A DNA stretch of 18,002 nucleotides from an uncultured Devosia sp. (GCF_946479885.1 NZ_CAMLHM010000069.1:1-18002); one strand, 5' to 3'. Shown: positions 1 to 7,567, numbered from the stretch's first letter. Numbers and translations: made by a program. Notes: generated from the letters alone by a model not told the origin.

Positions 1-803
1 TGATGGAGCGGCCCGAGAAGTTCTTCATGGTCAAGCAGGGCATCAGCTTCCATTCCAACATGAAGGACAGGATCGACGACTTCCATTATGGCGTCCGCCA
101 GAACAATGCCGGCTATCACGGCGCCATGGACCAGGGCCAGATTTCCGAGCGTGGCTTCAACCACATGCTCGATTGCGTCATCGCCATGAAGGAAGTGCTG
201 GGCGACAAGGTCTCGCTAGCGCTCGATTGCGGGCCCGGCTGGTTCCTCAACGATGCCATCCGCTTCGCCCGGGCGGTGGAGAAATACAACCTGATGTGGC
301 TCGAGGACATGCTGACCGGCGACTATGTGCCCTGGGTCAATCCACAGGCCTATCGCGAGCTGACCACCTCGACCTCGACCCCGATCCATACTGGCGAGCA
401 GATCTACCTGCGGCACAATTTCAAAGAGCTGATCGAGACCCAGGCGGTGCGCGTGATCGGGCCTGATCCGGCTGATATCGGCGGCATGGCCGAGCTCAAG
501 TGGGTAGCCGAGCACGCTTATATGCACTCGATCATGATGGCGCCGCATGGCACGGCCAATGGCCTGTTAGGGCTGGGCGCGCTGATCAATGTGTGCGCCA
601 CCCTGCCCGCCAACTACATTGCCTTCGAGTATCCGAGCGCGTCCGATCCATGGTGGGAGGACATCGTCATCGGCCTGCCCGACCGAATCGTGACCGACAG
701 CCATGTCGACCTGCTGCCGGGACCCGGACTGGGGCTCGATATCGATCCTGTGGGGGCCAGGAAGTACCTGCTGGAAGAGGATGCCGGGTTCTTCGAACCG
801 TAA
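1..803 (+). CDS. Mandelate racemase/enolase-superfamily dehydratase-like protein (3' part, start outside window)
   Basis: This is the C-terminal part of an enolase-superfamily enzyme; the frame is open at the window edge, so the N-terminal cap domain is missing. About 266 residues are visible. The three metal ligands of the TIM barrel are recognisable, counting from the first visible Met at base 3: Asp75 (ALDCG), Glu101 (WLEDM) and Glu132 (HTGEQ). The Asp155/His182 pair (GPDPADIGG, then MAPHG) is the usual catalytic dyad on the far side of the barrel. A Lys (VKQG) near the visible start could be the opposite general base. Family members abstract a proton alpha to a carboxylate and act mostly as sugar-acid dehydratases or racemases. 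The exact substrate cannot be read from this fragment. A terminator follows the stop, so the gene ends its own transcript and the TetR gene downstream is separate. Confidence 0.88.
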   Translation, partial: MERPEKFFMVKQGISFHSNMKDRIDDFHYGVRQNNAGYHGAMDQGQISERGFNHMLDCVIAMKEVLGDKVSLALDCGPGWFLNDAIRFARAVEKYNLMWLEDMLTGDYVPWVNPQAYRELTTSTSTPIHTGEQIYLRHNFKELIETQAVRVIGPDPADIGGMAELKWVAEHAYMHSIMMAPHGTANGLLGLGALINVCATLPANYIAFEYPSASDPWWEDIVIGLPDRIVTDSHVDLLPGPGLGLDIDPVGARKYLLEEDAGFFEP

Positions 804-830
804 TCTTCGCCCCACTGAACGGCCTATCAG

Positions 831-867
831 CACCCTCGGTCCCCAGCGGATCGGGGGTGTCTTTTTG
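831..867 (+). terminator. Rho-independent terminator after the enolase-family gene
   Basis: An 8-bp stem, CACCCTCG (831-838) with CGGGGGTG (852-859), contains one G-T pair. It encloses a 13-base loop and is followed directly by TCTTTTTG. It lies 28 bases after the stop codon and before the TetR promoter, which is where a terminator for the first gene is expected. Confidence 0.8.
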
Positions 868-907
868 CGCGGTTATTCCCTTGCTCACATCGGTCCAGCG
901 AGCCCTA

Positions 908-953
908 TTGCGGAAAAATGAGACGTGTGTATCATATTGATATGGTCGTCTCA
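908..953 (+). promoter_or_regulatory. Putative autoregulated promoter/operator of the TetR gene
   Basis: A symmetric dyad is centred on base 936. The outer arms are TGAGACG (919-925) and CGTCTCA (947-953). The inner arms are TATCA (930-934) and TGATA (938-942). All share the same axis, which fits a TetR dimer operator. A promoter-like pair overlaps it: TTGCGG (908-913), a 16-base spacer, then TATCAT (930-935). This would start RNA near base 942, which is the A of an in-frame ATG. The match by position and symmetry is seen directly; the function is inferred. Confidence 0.55.
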
Positions 954-1658
954 CGTCAGCAAAAAACAGCCAAAGCAGGTCCGGGTACGGAGCGGGGCGT
1001 CAAAGCCCGGACGCGCCGGCTCATGCTCGACGCGGCCATTGCGCTGATGCAATCGGGCATGACGCCGTCGGTGACCGGGGTCGCCGAAACGGCGGGCGTG
1101 TCGCGGGCCACGGCCTATCGCTATTTCCCGAGCCAGGCGGCCCTCGTTCACGCGGTGGTCGACGAGGCGCTCGGGCCGATACTGGATTGGACGCCGGGCA
1201 ATGGCAGCGTCGAGGCGCGGGTTGCCGATCTGCTGGCGACCGCAATGCCGCGCATCGAGGAATTCGAGGCAACGTTCAAGGCATCGCTGCGGCTGTCGCT
1301 GGAACAATGGGCGCAGCGGCGGGCCGGCACACTGGGCAGCGAACCGCTGTTCACGCGGGGCCATCGCGTCGACTTGCTGATGAAGGCCACGGCGCCGCTG
1401 GCCGGCAAGCTGGCGCCCGACCAGCATCTGCGTGTGGCGCAGGCCCTGTCGCTGGTCTTCGGCGTCGAGGTGCTGAACGTGCTCAAGGACATCTGGGGCC
1501 TTGGCTCGCACCAGGCACAAAGCGTCGCCCAATGGGCTGCCAAGGCGCTGATCAATGCAGCCGAGGCAGAAGCAGCCGGCGGCCCGACGACCAGGAACAA
1601 TGCTGCCGAGCGCACGAAAGATGCGCCTGCGGCGACCACCCGCGAGGTGGGCGAGTAA
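918..1658 (+). CDS. TetR/AcrR-family transcriptional regulator
   Basis: This is a one-component repressor of 246 residues from the outer ATG. The N-terminal helix-turn-helix is clear: after KARTRRLMLDAA comes GVAETAGVSRATAYRYFPSQ, the classic TetR recognition helix with YRYF. The remaining ~150 residues form the variable ligand-binding and dimerisation domain and give no clue to the ligand. Two starts are possible. ATG 918 has only a weak GCGGA upstream. ATG 942 (MVVSRQQ) coincides with the predicted RNA start and would give a leaderless message; the operator dyad covers both. The first ~30 residues and the last ~35 (Ala, Thr and Arg rich) look disordered. The gene stands alone between a terminator and the leader of the ABC importer, so it may control itself, the importer or the dehydratase; the sequence does not decide. 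Confidence 0.9.
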   Translation: MRRVYHIDMVVSRQQKTAKAGPGTERGVKARTRRLMLDAAIALMQSGMTPSVTGVAETAGVSRATAYRYFPSQAALVHAVVDEALGPILDWTPGNGSVEARVADLLATAMPRIEEFEATFKASLRLSLEQWAQRRAGTLGSEPLFTRGHRVDLLMKATAPLAGKLAPDQHLRVAQALSLVFGVEVLNVLKDIWGLGSHQAQSVAQWAAKALINAAEAEAAGGPTTRNNAAERTKDAPAATTREVGE

Positions 1659-1670
1659 TTTGCGCTCATA

Positions 1671-1698
1671 TCGGCATCCGCACCTGTGGTGCGGCCGA
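1671..1698 (+). other. Hairpin in the TetR-to-importer gap
   Basis: CCGCACC (1678-1684) pairs perfectly with GGTGCGG (1688-1694) around a 3-base loop. TCGG (1671-1674) and CCGA (1695-1698) extend the stem to 11 bp with a 3-base bulge. No T-run follows, so it is at best a weak terminator for the TetR gene or an RNA structure in the importer leader. The rest of gap 1659-1888 shows no convincing sigma70 promoter. Confidence 0.45.
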
Positions 1699-1778
1699 CA
1701 GCCGATCCCGAAAGCGCAGATGATGGGGAGCGACGTGCCCGAGTAAATCGGCACGGTCTGCGAGCCACGGAGGAGGGG

Positions 1779-1940
1779 ATGACGATCGGAGGGGCGCCCG
1801 AGGAGGGTCGCTCGATCGGCATCCGGCGAGACGCGGCACCACGCCACGGCTCACCAGGCGAGAATGTGCATGTGAGGGAGATGATTCAATGCGCAAGACT
1901 ATGGTTGGACTACTGGCCGGAGCTAGTCTCGCGGCCATAA
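1779..1940 (+). CDS. Possible 53-residue leader peptide overlapping the binding-protein start
   Basis: A GGAGGAGGGG tract (1769-1778) lies immediately before an ATG at 1779 in the untranslated leader of the importer operon. The frame runs for 53 codons and ends inside the first codons of the binding-protein gene, overlapping it by 52 bases. The peptide is basic and charged at first and Trp/Leu-rich near its end, with no recognisable domain. Translation could couple to or compete with initiation at 1889. It may equally be chance, since purine-rich tracts are common here. The call rests only on the ribosome-site/ATG pairing. Confidence 0.15.
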   Translation: MTIGGAPEEGRSIGIRRDAAPRHGSPGENVHVREMIQCARLWLDYWPELVSRP

Positions 1941-3202
1941 GCAGCCTTGCTGCCCAGGCCCAGGAGCTCACGATCCTCTGGGCGGAATGGGATCCTGCAA
2001 ACTACCTGCAGGAGCTGGTGAACGAATACCAGGCGGAAACCGGCGTGACCGTGACCGTCGAGACCGTGCCGTGGCCGGACTTCCAGACCAAGCTGTTCAC
2101 CGAGCTCAACGCTCAGGGCTCGGCCTATGATCTGGTGGTTGGCGACAGCCAGTTTCTCGGCGCTGCGTCCACAGGCGGTCACTATGTCAACCTGACAGAC
2201 TTTGCCACCAAGCACGAACTGACCAAGACGATGGCTCCGGCCACCATGGCCTACTATTCGGAATATCCGGGTGGTTCGGGCCAGTACTGGTCCGTGCCGC
2301 TGGAAGGCGACGCCCTGGGCTGGGCCTATCGCAAGGACTGGTTCGAAGATCCGGCTGAAATGGCAGCTTTCAAGGAAAAGTACGGCTACGACCTTGCCGT
2401 GCCGGCAACCTTCGAGCAGCTGATCGACATTGCCGAGTTCTTCCACCGGCCAGACGAAGGCCGCTACGGCGCCGCCATCTATTCGATGAATGCCGGCGAC
2501 GCCATCGTGATGGGTGTCGAAAACTCGATCTTTGCCTATGGCGGATCGCTGGGCGACTACAACACCTACCAGGTCACCGACCTGCTCAACTCGCAGGCGT
2601 CGATCGATGCACTGACCGACTATCGCGAACTGTTCACCTACGGCCCTCCGGGCTGGGGCAATGCGTTCTTCGCCGAGGTGAACACGGCGATCGCGCAGGG
2701 ACAGGTGGCCATGGGCATGAACTTCTTCGCGTTCTTCCCCGCCCTGGTCAACGAAGCGACCAACCCGCATGCCGCCAATATGGGCTTCTTCGCCAACCCG
2801 CCCGGACCGCGCGGCGACGACTTTGCGGCTCTCGGCGGCCAGGGCATCTCGCTGATTTCCTACAGCCAGAACCAGGAAGAGGCGATGAAGTTCCTCGAAT
2901 GGTTCGTCAAGGAAGACACCCAGAAGCGCTGGGCTGAACTGGGCGGCTATACCGCTAACGCGGCGATCCTCGAATCCGAGGAATTCCGCAAGGCGACGCC
3001 GTTCAACGAAGCCTTCTTCCAGACCATGTTCAAGGTCCGCGATTTCTGGGCCCTGCCGGAATATGCCGAGCTGCTGACCGAAGCTGCCGACGCCTTCTAC
3101 CCCTATGTGGTGAACGGCGAAGGCGACGCCAAGACGACGCTCGACACCCTGGCCGCGACCTGGATCGATACGCTCAAGGCCGCCGGCTACGACGCAAAGT
3201 AA
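1889..3202 (+). CDS. ABC importer periplasmic solute-binding protein (CUT1-type, family 1)
   Basis: This 437-residue protein captures the substrate in the periplasm and delivers it to the permeases encoded next. Residues 1-24 are a Sec signal peptide: basic Met-Arg-Lys, a hydrophobic core, and cleavage after Ala-Gln-Ala before QELTILWAEW. The mature part has the MalE-like family 1 pattern: a first strand ending in W, ETGVTVTVETVPWPDF, YDLVVGDSQF, and later GGQGISLISYSQNQEEAMKFLEWF. The length is usual for CUT1 sugar or polyol binders. GAGGGAG (1874-1880) lies 8 bases before the ATG and fixes the start. It opens a six-gene importer operon and is followed by a strong hairpin that probably lets it be made in excess over the membrane parts. 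The ligand is not readable; a sugar, polyol or oligosaccharide is likely. Confidence 0.92.
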   Translation: MRKTMVGLLAGASLAAISSLAAQAQELTILWAEWDPANYLQELVNEYQAETGVTVTVETVPWPDFQTKLFTELNAQGSAYDLVVGDSQFLGAASTGGHYVNLTDFATKHELTKTMAPATMAYYSEYPGGSGQYWSVPLEGDALGWAYRKDWFEDPAEMAAFKEKYGYDLAVPATFEQLIDIAEFFHRPDEGRYGAAIYSMNAGDAIVMGVENSIFAYGGSLGDYNTYQVTDLLNSQASIDALTDYRELFTYGPPGWGNAFFAEVNTAIAQGQVAMGMNFFAFFPALVNEATNPHAANMGFFANPPGPRGDDFAALGGQGISLISYSQNQEEAMKFLEWFVKEDTQKRWAELGGYTANAAILESEEFRKATPFNEAFFQTMFKVRDFWALPEYAELLTEAADAFYPYVVNGEGDAKTTLDTLAATWIDTLKAAGYDAK

Positions 3203-3216
3203 GGCACCAAACCTGC

Positions 3217-3244
3217 CCGGAGAGGAAGTCCGCTTCCTCTCCGG
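3217..3244 (+). other. 12-bp perfect hairpin between binding-protein and permease genes
   Basis: CCGGAGAGGAAG (3217-3228) pairs without mismatch with CTTCCTCTCCGG (3233-3244) around a TCCG tetraloop. There is no T-run, so it is unlikely to terminate fully. In binding-protein-dependent importers such intergenic hairpins commonly stop 3' decay and raise the upstream binding protein over the permeases. That role is inferred from position. Confidence 0.65.
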
Positions 3245-3269
3245 CTCTGTCCAATCGGGGGACTACGCC

Positions 3270-4172
3270 TTGACCAACCTCATTACCACGCTCGATCCCA
3301 GGTCGCGGGCTGCGTCTCGCGGGTGGAGCGACACCACGATCCGGAATGTGTTCGTCATTCCGACGGTGGCATTCCTCATCATCTTCAACGTGTTTCCCCT
3401 GCTCTATTCGCTCGGGTTTTCGTTCACCGACTTCCGCGCCAACAGCAAGGCCGCGGTCAATTTCGTCGGCTTCAAGAATTACATCGACGTGCTGGCCGAC
3501 CCGGTGATCTGGCGGACGTTCTCGACCACGCTGTGGTACGTCATCGTCTCGGTGACCGGGCAGTTTGTCGTCGGTTTCGGGCTGGCTTTGCTGCTGAACC
3601 GCCCGCTGCCCTTCAAGGGCCTGCTGACCACGCTGCTGATGCTGCCCATGATGTTGTCGCCTGTCGTGGTCGGGCTCTTCTGGAAGCTGATCTACGATCC
3701 TTCCTGGGGCATCCTCAATCACGCGCTGGGCCTGGGACGACTTGCCTGGCTTTCGGACGCCAACCTGGCGCTCTATGCCGTGGCCATCACCGATATCTGG
3801 ATGTGGTCGCCCTTCGTCATGCTGCTGTCGCTGGCGGGCCTGTCGGCCGTGCCCAAACATCTCTACGAGGCCGCCTCGATCGATCGCGCCGGCAAGCTCT
3901 ATACCTTCTTCCGCATCACGCTGCCGCTGGTCGCGCCGATCCTGCTGATCGCGGTGATCTTCCGCACCATGGAGGCCTTCAAGACCTTCGACATCGCCTT
4001 CGTGATGACGGGCCAGCCGGCCGCCGAACTGGTCTCGTCGCGACTCTACAAGATGGCCTTCCAGCAGTGGCAGACGGGTCCGTCTTCGGCCCTCGCCTAC
4101 ATCATCCTGATCATGGTGCTGTGCATCACCAATATCTACGTCAAATACCTCAACAAGGCGAAGGAGCGCTGA
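3270..4172 (+). CDS. ABC importer permease, MalF-like (CUT1 subunit 1)
   Basis: This inner-membrane channel subunit has 300 residues and about six transmembrane helices, beginning with VFVIPTVAFLIIFNVFPLLYSL. The cytoplasmic EAA loop that docks the ATPase is clear: YEAASIDRAGKLYTFFRITLP (Glu-Ala-Ala, then Gly, then Leu-Pro). The start is TTG at 3270, supported by GGGGGA (3257-3262) seven bases upstream; there is no ATG in frame before the first helix, so a non-ATG start is needed. It pairs with the next permease, one base away. It lacks the large extra periplasmic domain of E. coli MalF and has the short form common in CUT1 systems. Confidence 0.93.
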   Translation: MTNLITTLDPRSRAASRGWSDTTIRNVFVIPTVAFLIIFNVFPLLYSLGFSFTDFRANSKAAVNFVGFKNYIDVLADPVIWRTFSTTLWYVIVSVTGQFVVGFGLALLLNRPLPFKGLLTTLLMLPMMLSPVVVGLFWKLIYDPSWGILNHALGLGRLAWLSDANLALYAVAITDIWMWSPFVMLLSLAGLSAVPKHLYEAASIDRAGKLYTFFRITLPLVAPILLIAVIFRTMEAFKTFDIAFVMTGQPAAELVSSRLYKMAFQQWQTGPSSALAYIILIMVLCITNIYVKYLNKAKER

Positions 4173-4173
4173 G

Positions 4174-5133
4174 ATGGCTATCGTTTCGACGCGCGCAGGC
4201 CGGATCGGCAATCGCCTGGCGATCGCGGCGGTCATCGTGGTGACCCTGATTTTCCTGTCGCCGATCTACTGGATCACCTCCACGGCCTTTAAGCCGCTGG
4301 TGCTGGCGACATCGGTGCCGCCCACCGTGGTGTTCCAGCCGACGATAACACCCTTCGTGAAGCTCTTCACCAAGCGGGCCCAGCTGACGGCGCCGGTGGC
4401 TCCCGAAGTCTATGAAGCCGCCCCATGGTGGGAAAAGCTGGTTCTCGACGGTGGCGAGCGGCTGTCACGCGATGGTAATGGCGAGGTCGTCTACTCGGCC
4501 TATCCCGATCGCTTCGTCAATTCGCTGATCATCGCCGTCACCTCGACGCTGCTGGCGGTGTCGCTGGGCACGATCACCGCCTACGGGTTCTCGCGCTTCA
4601 GGGTGAAGGGCGAGGCGGACCTGCTGTTCTTCATTCTCTCCACCCGAATGCTGCCGCCCATCGTGGTCGCCATTCCGATGTTCCTGATGTATCGGGCGGT
4701 CGGGCTCAACGACACCCATATTGGCCTCATCATTCTCTACACCGCCTTCAACGTGTCGTTTGCCGTCTGGCTGATGAAGGGCTTCATCGACGAGATTCCG
4801 AAGGAATATGAGGAAGCCGCGCTGGTGGATGGCTATACGCGCATGCAGGCCTTCTTCAAGATCGTGCTGCCGGAAGCCGCAACAGGCATCGCCGCCACAG
4901 CCGTCTTCTGCTTCATCACGGCCTGGAACGAGTATGCGTTCGCGCTGATCCTCACCAACCGCCGGGCCCAGACCGCGCCGCCCTTCATTCCCAGCCAGGT
5001 CGGCACGGGCCTGCAGGACTGGACCGTCATCGCCGCCGGAACCGTGCTGTTCCTGCTGCCGGTCGCCATTTTCACCTTCCTGCTCCGCAACCATCTGCTG
5101 CGCGGCATGAGCTTTGGTGCCATTCGCAAATGA
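4174..5133 (+). CDS. ABC importer permease, MalG-like (CUT1 subunit 2)
   Basis: This is the second channel subunit, 319 residues. After helix 1 (AAVIVVTLIFLSPIYWITSTAFK) comes an unusually long periplasmic stretch, roughly residues 45-105. It includes charged segments around WWEKLVLDGGERLSRDGNG before NSLIIAVTSTLLAVSLG begins helix 2. Typical MalG-like proteins are near 280 residues, so about 35-40 residues are inserted here. The EAA loop YEEAALVDGYTRMQAFFKIVLP is intact. AAGGAG (4161-4166) inside the previous gene's end serves as ribosome site. The stop overlaps the next start (ATGA at 5130-5133), so the small membrane protein is translationally coupled to it. Confidence 0.93.
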   Translation: MAIVSTRAGRIGNRLAIAAVIVVTLIFLSPIYWITSTAFKPLVLATSVPPTVVFQPTITPFVKLFTKRAQLTAPVAPEVYEAAPWWEKLVLDGGERLSRDGNGEVVYSAYPDRFVNSLIIAVTSTLLAVSLGTITAYGFSRFRVKGEADLLFFILSTRMLPPIVVAIPMFLMYRAVGLNDTHIGLIILYTAFNVSFAVWLMKGFIDEIPKEYEEAALVDGYTRMQAFFKIVLPEAATGIAATAVFCFITAWNEYAFALILTNRRAQTAPPFIPSQVGTGLQDWTVIAAGTVLFLLPVAIFTFLLRNHLLRGMSFGAIRK

Positions 5134-5381
5134 TCAGTCGAGAATTCAATCAGAAGTATTTCGGCCCCGGTTCCATCACCCTGATGGTCGTGGGCATCCT
5201 GTTCCTCTGCCAGCCATGGAGTGCGGACCTGCATGCCTGGAGCGTGCTGGTGATGCTGATCGGCCTGATCGGCTTCAATATCTCCGTGCATATCCCATCG
5301 CCGGAACAACTGGTGGACGAAGACGACACCGGCCCCGTGTCCATCTCGCAAACCGTGGCATCGGGTGGCGGACATGACTGA
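5130..5381 (+). CDS. Small two-helix membrane protein inside the importer operon
   Basis: An 83-residue protein with two predicted transmembrane helices, about residues 15-28 (SITLMVVGILFLC) and 34-53 (LHAWSVLVMLIGLIGFNISV). The C-terminal tail is acidic and Gly-rich. I do not recognise a named family. It overlaps the second permease by 4 bases and the first ATPase by about 8, so it is almost certainly translated with them and kept in ratio. Small two-helix proteins of similar size (the DUF2160 type) are known in the glycerol importer operon glpSTPQV of rhizobia. By analogy it could be an accessory membrane subunit that assembles or stabilises the transporter, but I cannot claim homology to that family. 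No signal peptide or enzyme motif is visible. Confidence 0.8.
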   Translation: MISREFNQKYFGPGSITLMVVGILFLCQPWSADLHAWSVLVMLIGLIGFNISVHIPSPEQLVDEDDTGPVSISQTVASGGGHD

Positions 5382-6477
5382 GATCCAACTGCGCAATATC
5401 GACAAACATTTCGGTCCGGTCCACGTGATCCGCGAGATCAACCTGACGGTGAAGGATCGCGAATTCGTGGTTCTGCTGGGGCCCTCGGGCTGCGGCAAGA
5501 CGACGACGCTGCGGGCCATTGCGGGCCTCGAAGACATCGACTCGGGGGATATCCTGATCGATGGCAAGCCGGTGCAGAACCTGCATGCCTCCGAGCGCGA
5601 CGTGGCCTTCGTGTTCCAGAACTATGCGCTCTACCCGCATCTGACGGTGTACGAGAACATGGCGTTTCCGCTGCGCGCGGTGCGCCAGAGCCGCGAAGAG
5701 ATCGACAGGACCGTCCAGTCTGTCGCGACATCGCTCGGCATTACGGGCCTGCTCAAGCGCCGGCCATCGGCGCTATCGGGCGGCGACATGCAGCGCGTGG
5801 CCATCGGCCGCTCGCTGGTGCGCCGGCCCAAGGCGATCCTGCTCGACGAGCCTATCGGTTCGCTCGATGCCAAGCTGCGCGAGACGATGCGGGTGGAGCT
5901 CAAGAGGCTCCATATCGAGAATGGCTCGACCTCGATCTATGTGACGCATGACCAGGTCGAGGCCATGTCGCTGGCCGACCGCATCGTGGTGATGCATGAG
6001 GGCCTGCTGCAGCAGGTGGGCACGCCCGACGAGGTCTATGCCTATCCCGCCAACATCTTCGTGGCGCAATTCGTCGGCAGCCCGATCATGAACCTGGCGG
6101 ATACCGAGATCAGCGAAGGCGCTGGCGGTGTCGGCGTCAGCCTGGGCGGCATCAGCTTTGCCTTTCCGGCGGCCCTCTCCGGCAAGCTCAAGGATGCCGG
6201 CGCGCAGGCGGGTAAGCTCAAGCTCGGGGTTCGCCCGGAAGGCGTGCTGCTCTCGCACGAGGCCAGGGAGGGCTATGTCGAGGTGACATCGGGGATCATC
6301 GAGCCGCTGGGATCGCACGATATCGTCGACCTCAAGGTGGGCAGCATCGTGCTGCGGGCTCGCACCAAGAGCGGCTTCGTTGCCGGTCCCGGCAGCCAGG
6401 TCTGGGTGCGGATCGATCCGGCTCAGGCGCATTTCTTCGACACCACCTCCGGCAGTTCTTTGGGGATCAGGCTCTGA
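5374..6477 (+). CDS. ABC importer ATPase, MalK/UgpC-like (first of two)
   Basis: This nucleotide-binding subunit has 367 residues from ATG 5374; a GTG three codons earlier is possible but less likely. Motifs in order: Walker A GPSGCGKTT (36-44), Q-loop Gln82, signature LSGGD (134-138, in place of the usual LSGGQ), Walker B with Asp158-Glu159, D-loop SLD and H-loop His192. The C-terminal ~130 residues form the MOBE/TOBE regulatory barrel of CUT1 ATPases (KLGVRPEGVLL). The D-loop region reads DEPIGSLD instead of the common DEPLSNLD. All catalytic residues are present, so it should hydrolyse ATP. It overlaps the small membrane protein gene and touches the second ATPase gene (TGATG). Having two different ATPases points to a heterodimer. 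Confidence 0.94.
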   Translation: MTEIQLRNIDKHFGPVHVIREINLTVKDREFVVLLGPSGCGKTTTLRAIAGLEDIDSGDILIDGKPVQNLHASERDVAFVFQNYALYPHLTVYENMAFPLRAVRQSREEIDRTVQSVATSLGITGLLKRRPSALSGGDMQRVAIGRSLVRRPKAILLDEPIGSLDAKLRETMRVELKRLHIENGSTSIYVTHDQVEAMSLADRIVVMHEGLLQQVGTPDEVYAYPANIFVAQFVGSPIMNLADTEISEGAGGVGVSLGGISFAFPAALSGKLKDAGAQAGKLKLGVRPEGVLLSHEAREGYVEVTSGIIEPLGSHDIVDLKVGSIVLRARTKSGFVAGPGSQVWVRIDPAQAHFFDTTSGSSLGIRL

Positions 6478-7547
6478 TGGCGCATATTCAACTCAAGGGC
6501 ATCTCCAAGTCCTTCGGCACCCATGTTGCGTTGAAAGACCTGGACCTCGAAATCGCCGATGGCGAGTTCTTCGTGCTGCTGGGGCAGACTGGTGCCGGCA
6601 AGACGACGACGCTGCGGCTGGTTGCGGGCCTCGAAAAGCCCAGTGCAGGGCAGATCTTCATCGACGGCCAGGATGTGGGTCAGTGGGGCGCTGCCGAGCG
6701 CGACGTCGCCCTGGTGCTGCAGCAATATTCGCTCTATCCGCGCTACACGGTGCGGGAGAATCTGGAATTTCCGCTGAAGTCGCCCATTCGCAAGGCGAGC
6801 CCGGACGAGATCAAGTCGCAGGTCGATCGTGTGGCCAAGACGCTGCGCATCGAGCACCTGCTCGACCGCAAGGTCGATCGGCTGTCGGGTGGCGAGATGC
6901 AGCGCGTCTCCATCGGCCGGGCCATCGTGCGCCGGCCGCGCGTGTTCCTGATGGACGAGCCGCTGTCGGCGCTCGACGCCAAGCTGCGCGAGGCTTTGCG
7001 AACGGAACTCAAGAACCTCCAGGTCAATCTGGGGGCGACGTTCCTGTTCGTCACGCATGACCAGGTCGAGGCCATGGCCATGGGCGACAAAATCGGCGTG
7101 CTCAACAACGGGCAACTGGTGCAGACCGGGACGCCGCGCGAAATCTACAACAACCCGGTCAACACCTTCGTGGCGCGGGCCGTCGGTTCGCCACCGATGA
7201 ACCTGATGGATGGGCAGCTCGAACAGGGTGCCGCCGTCACCGCCGCAGGCCAGCGCCTGCCACTGGAAGGTCGGGAGCCGCTGGCCGGCCGGCCGCTGAC
7301 CTTCGGCATCCGGCCCGAGGACCTTTACCTCGCGGGGGGCGCGCCGGGATCGGCCCGCGTGCATGACATCGAGAACCACGGCGTGGAAAAGATCATCACC
7401 CTGCGGACGGGCGACAGCCTGCTGCAGGCGACGGTACCCAGCCAGACCAGCCTGACGGTGGACGAGGAAGTCCGGTTCTCCTGGAACCCCGACAAAGTCG
7501 TGCTGTTCGACGGCAAGAGCGGCATCAACCTGCGTCACGCTGGCTAA
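6477..7547 (+). CDS. ABC importer ATPase, MalK/UgpC-like (second of two)
   Basis: A 356-residue partner ATPase with the same layout: Walker A GQTGAGKTT (36-44), Q-loop Gln82, signature LSGGE (136-140), Walker B Asp160-Glu161, H-loop His194, and a C-terminal TOBE-like domain (FGIRPEDLYL). Both halves of a composite ATP site therefore look active. The sequence is clearly diverged from the first ATPase, so this is not a recent duplication. It starts within the stop of the first ATPase (TGATG at 6475-6479), guaranteeing coupled synthesis. It is the last gene of the operon and is followed by two hairpins, the second a strong terminator. Rhizobial glycerol importers also have two ATPases, so a polyol-type substrate is possible but unproven. 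Confidence 0.94.
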   Translation: MAHIQLKGISKSFGTHVALKDLDLEIADGEFFVLLGQTGAGKTTTLRLVAGLEKPSAGQIFIDGQDVGQWGAAERDVALVLQQYSLYPRYTVRENLEFPLKSPIRKASPDEIKSQVDRVAKTLRIEHLLDRKVDRLSGGEMQRVSIGRAIVRRPRVFLMDEPLSALDAKLREALRTELKNLQVNLGATFLFVTHDQVEAMAMGDKIGVLNNGQLVQTGTPREIYNNPVNTFVARAVGSPPMNLMDGQLEQGAAVTAAGQRLPLEGREPLAGRPLTFGIRPEDLYLAGGAPGSARVHDIENHGVEKIITLRTGDSLLQATVPSQTSLTVDEEVRFSWNPDKVVLFDGKSGINLRHAG

Positions 7548-7567
7548 GCCAGGCCAGCGGCGAAGGG

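Noticed and set aside
1735..1754. Imperfect inverted repeat around GAGTAAATC in the importer leader
   Set aside because: Only CCGA-N5-TCGG is symmetric; the outer arms need a bulge, so it is not a convincing operator or terminator.
1816..1825. TCGGCATCCG repeated from 1671-1680
   Set aside because: A 10-base repeat in GC-rich DNA without symmetry or further copies is likely chance.
3174..4235. 353-codon open frame on the - strand
   Set aside because: Antisense to the first permease, rich in Arg, Asp, Gln and His, as expected for the complement of a membrane-protein gene.
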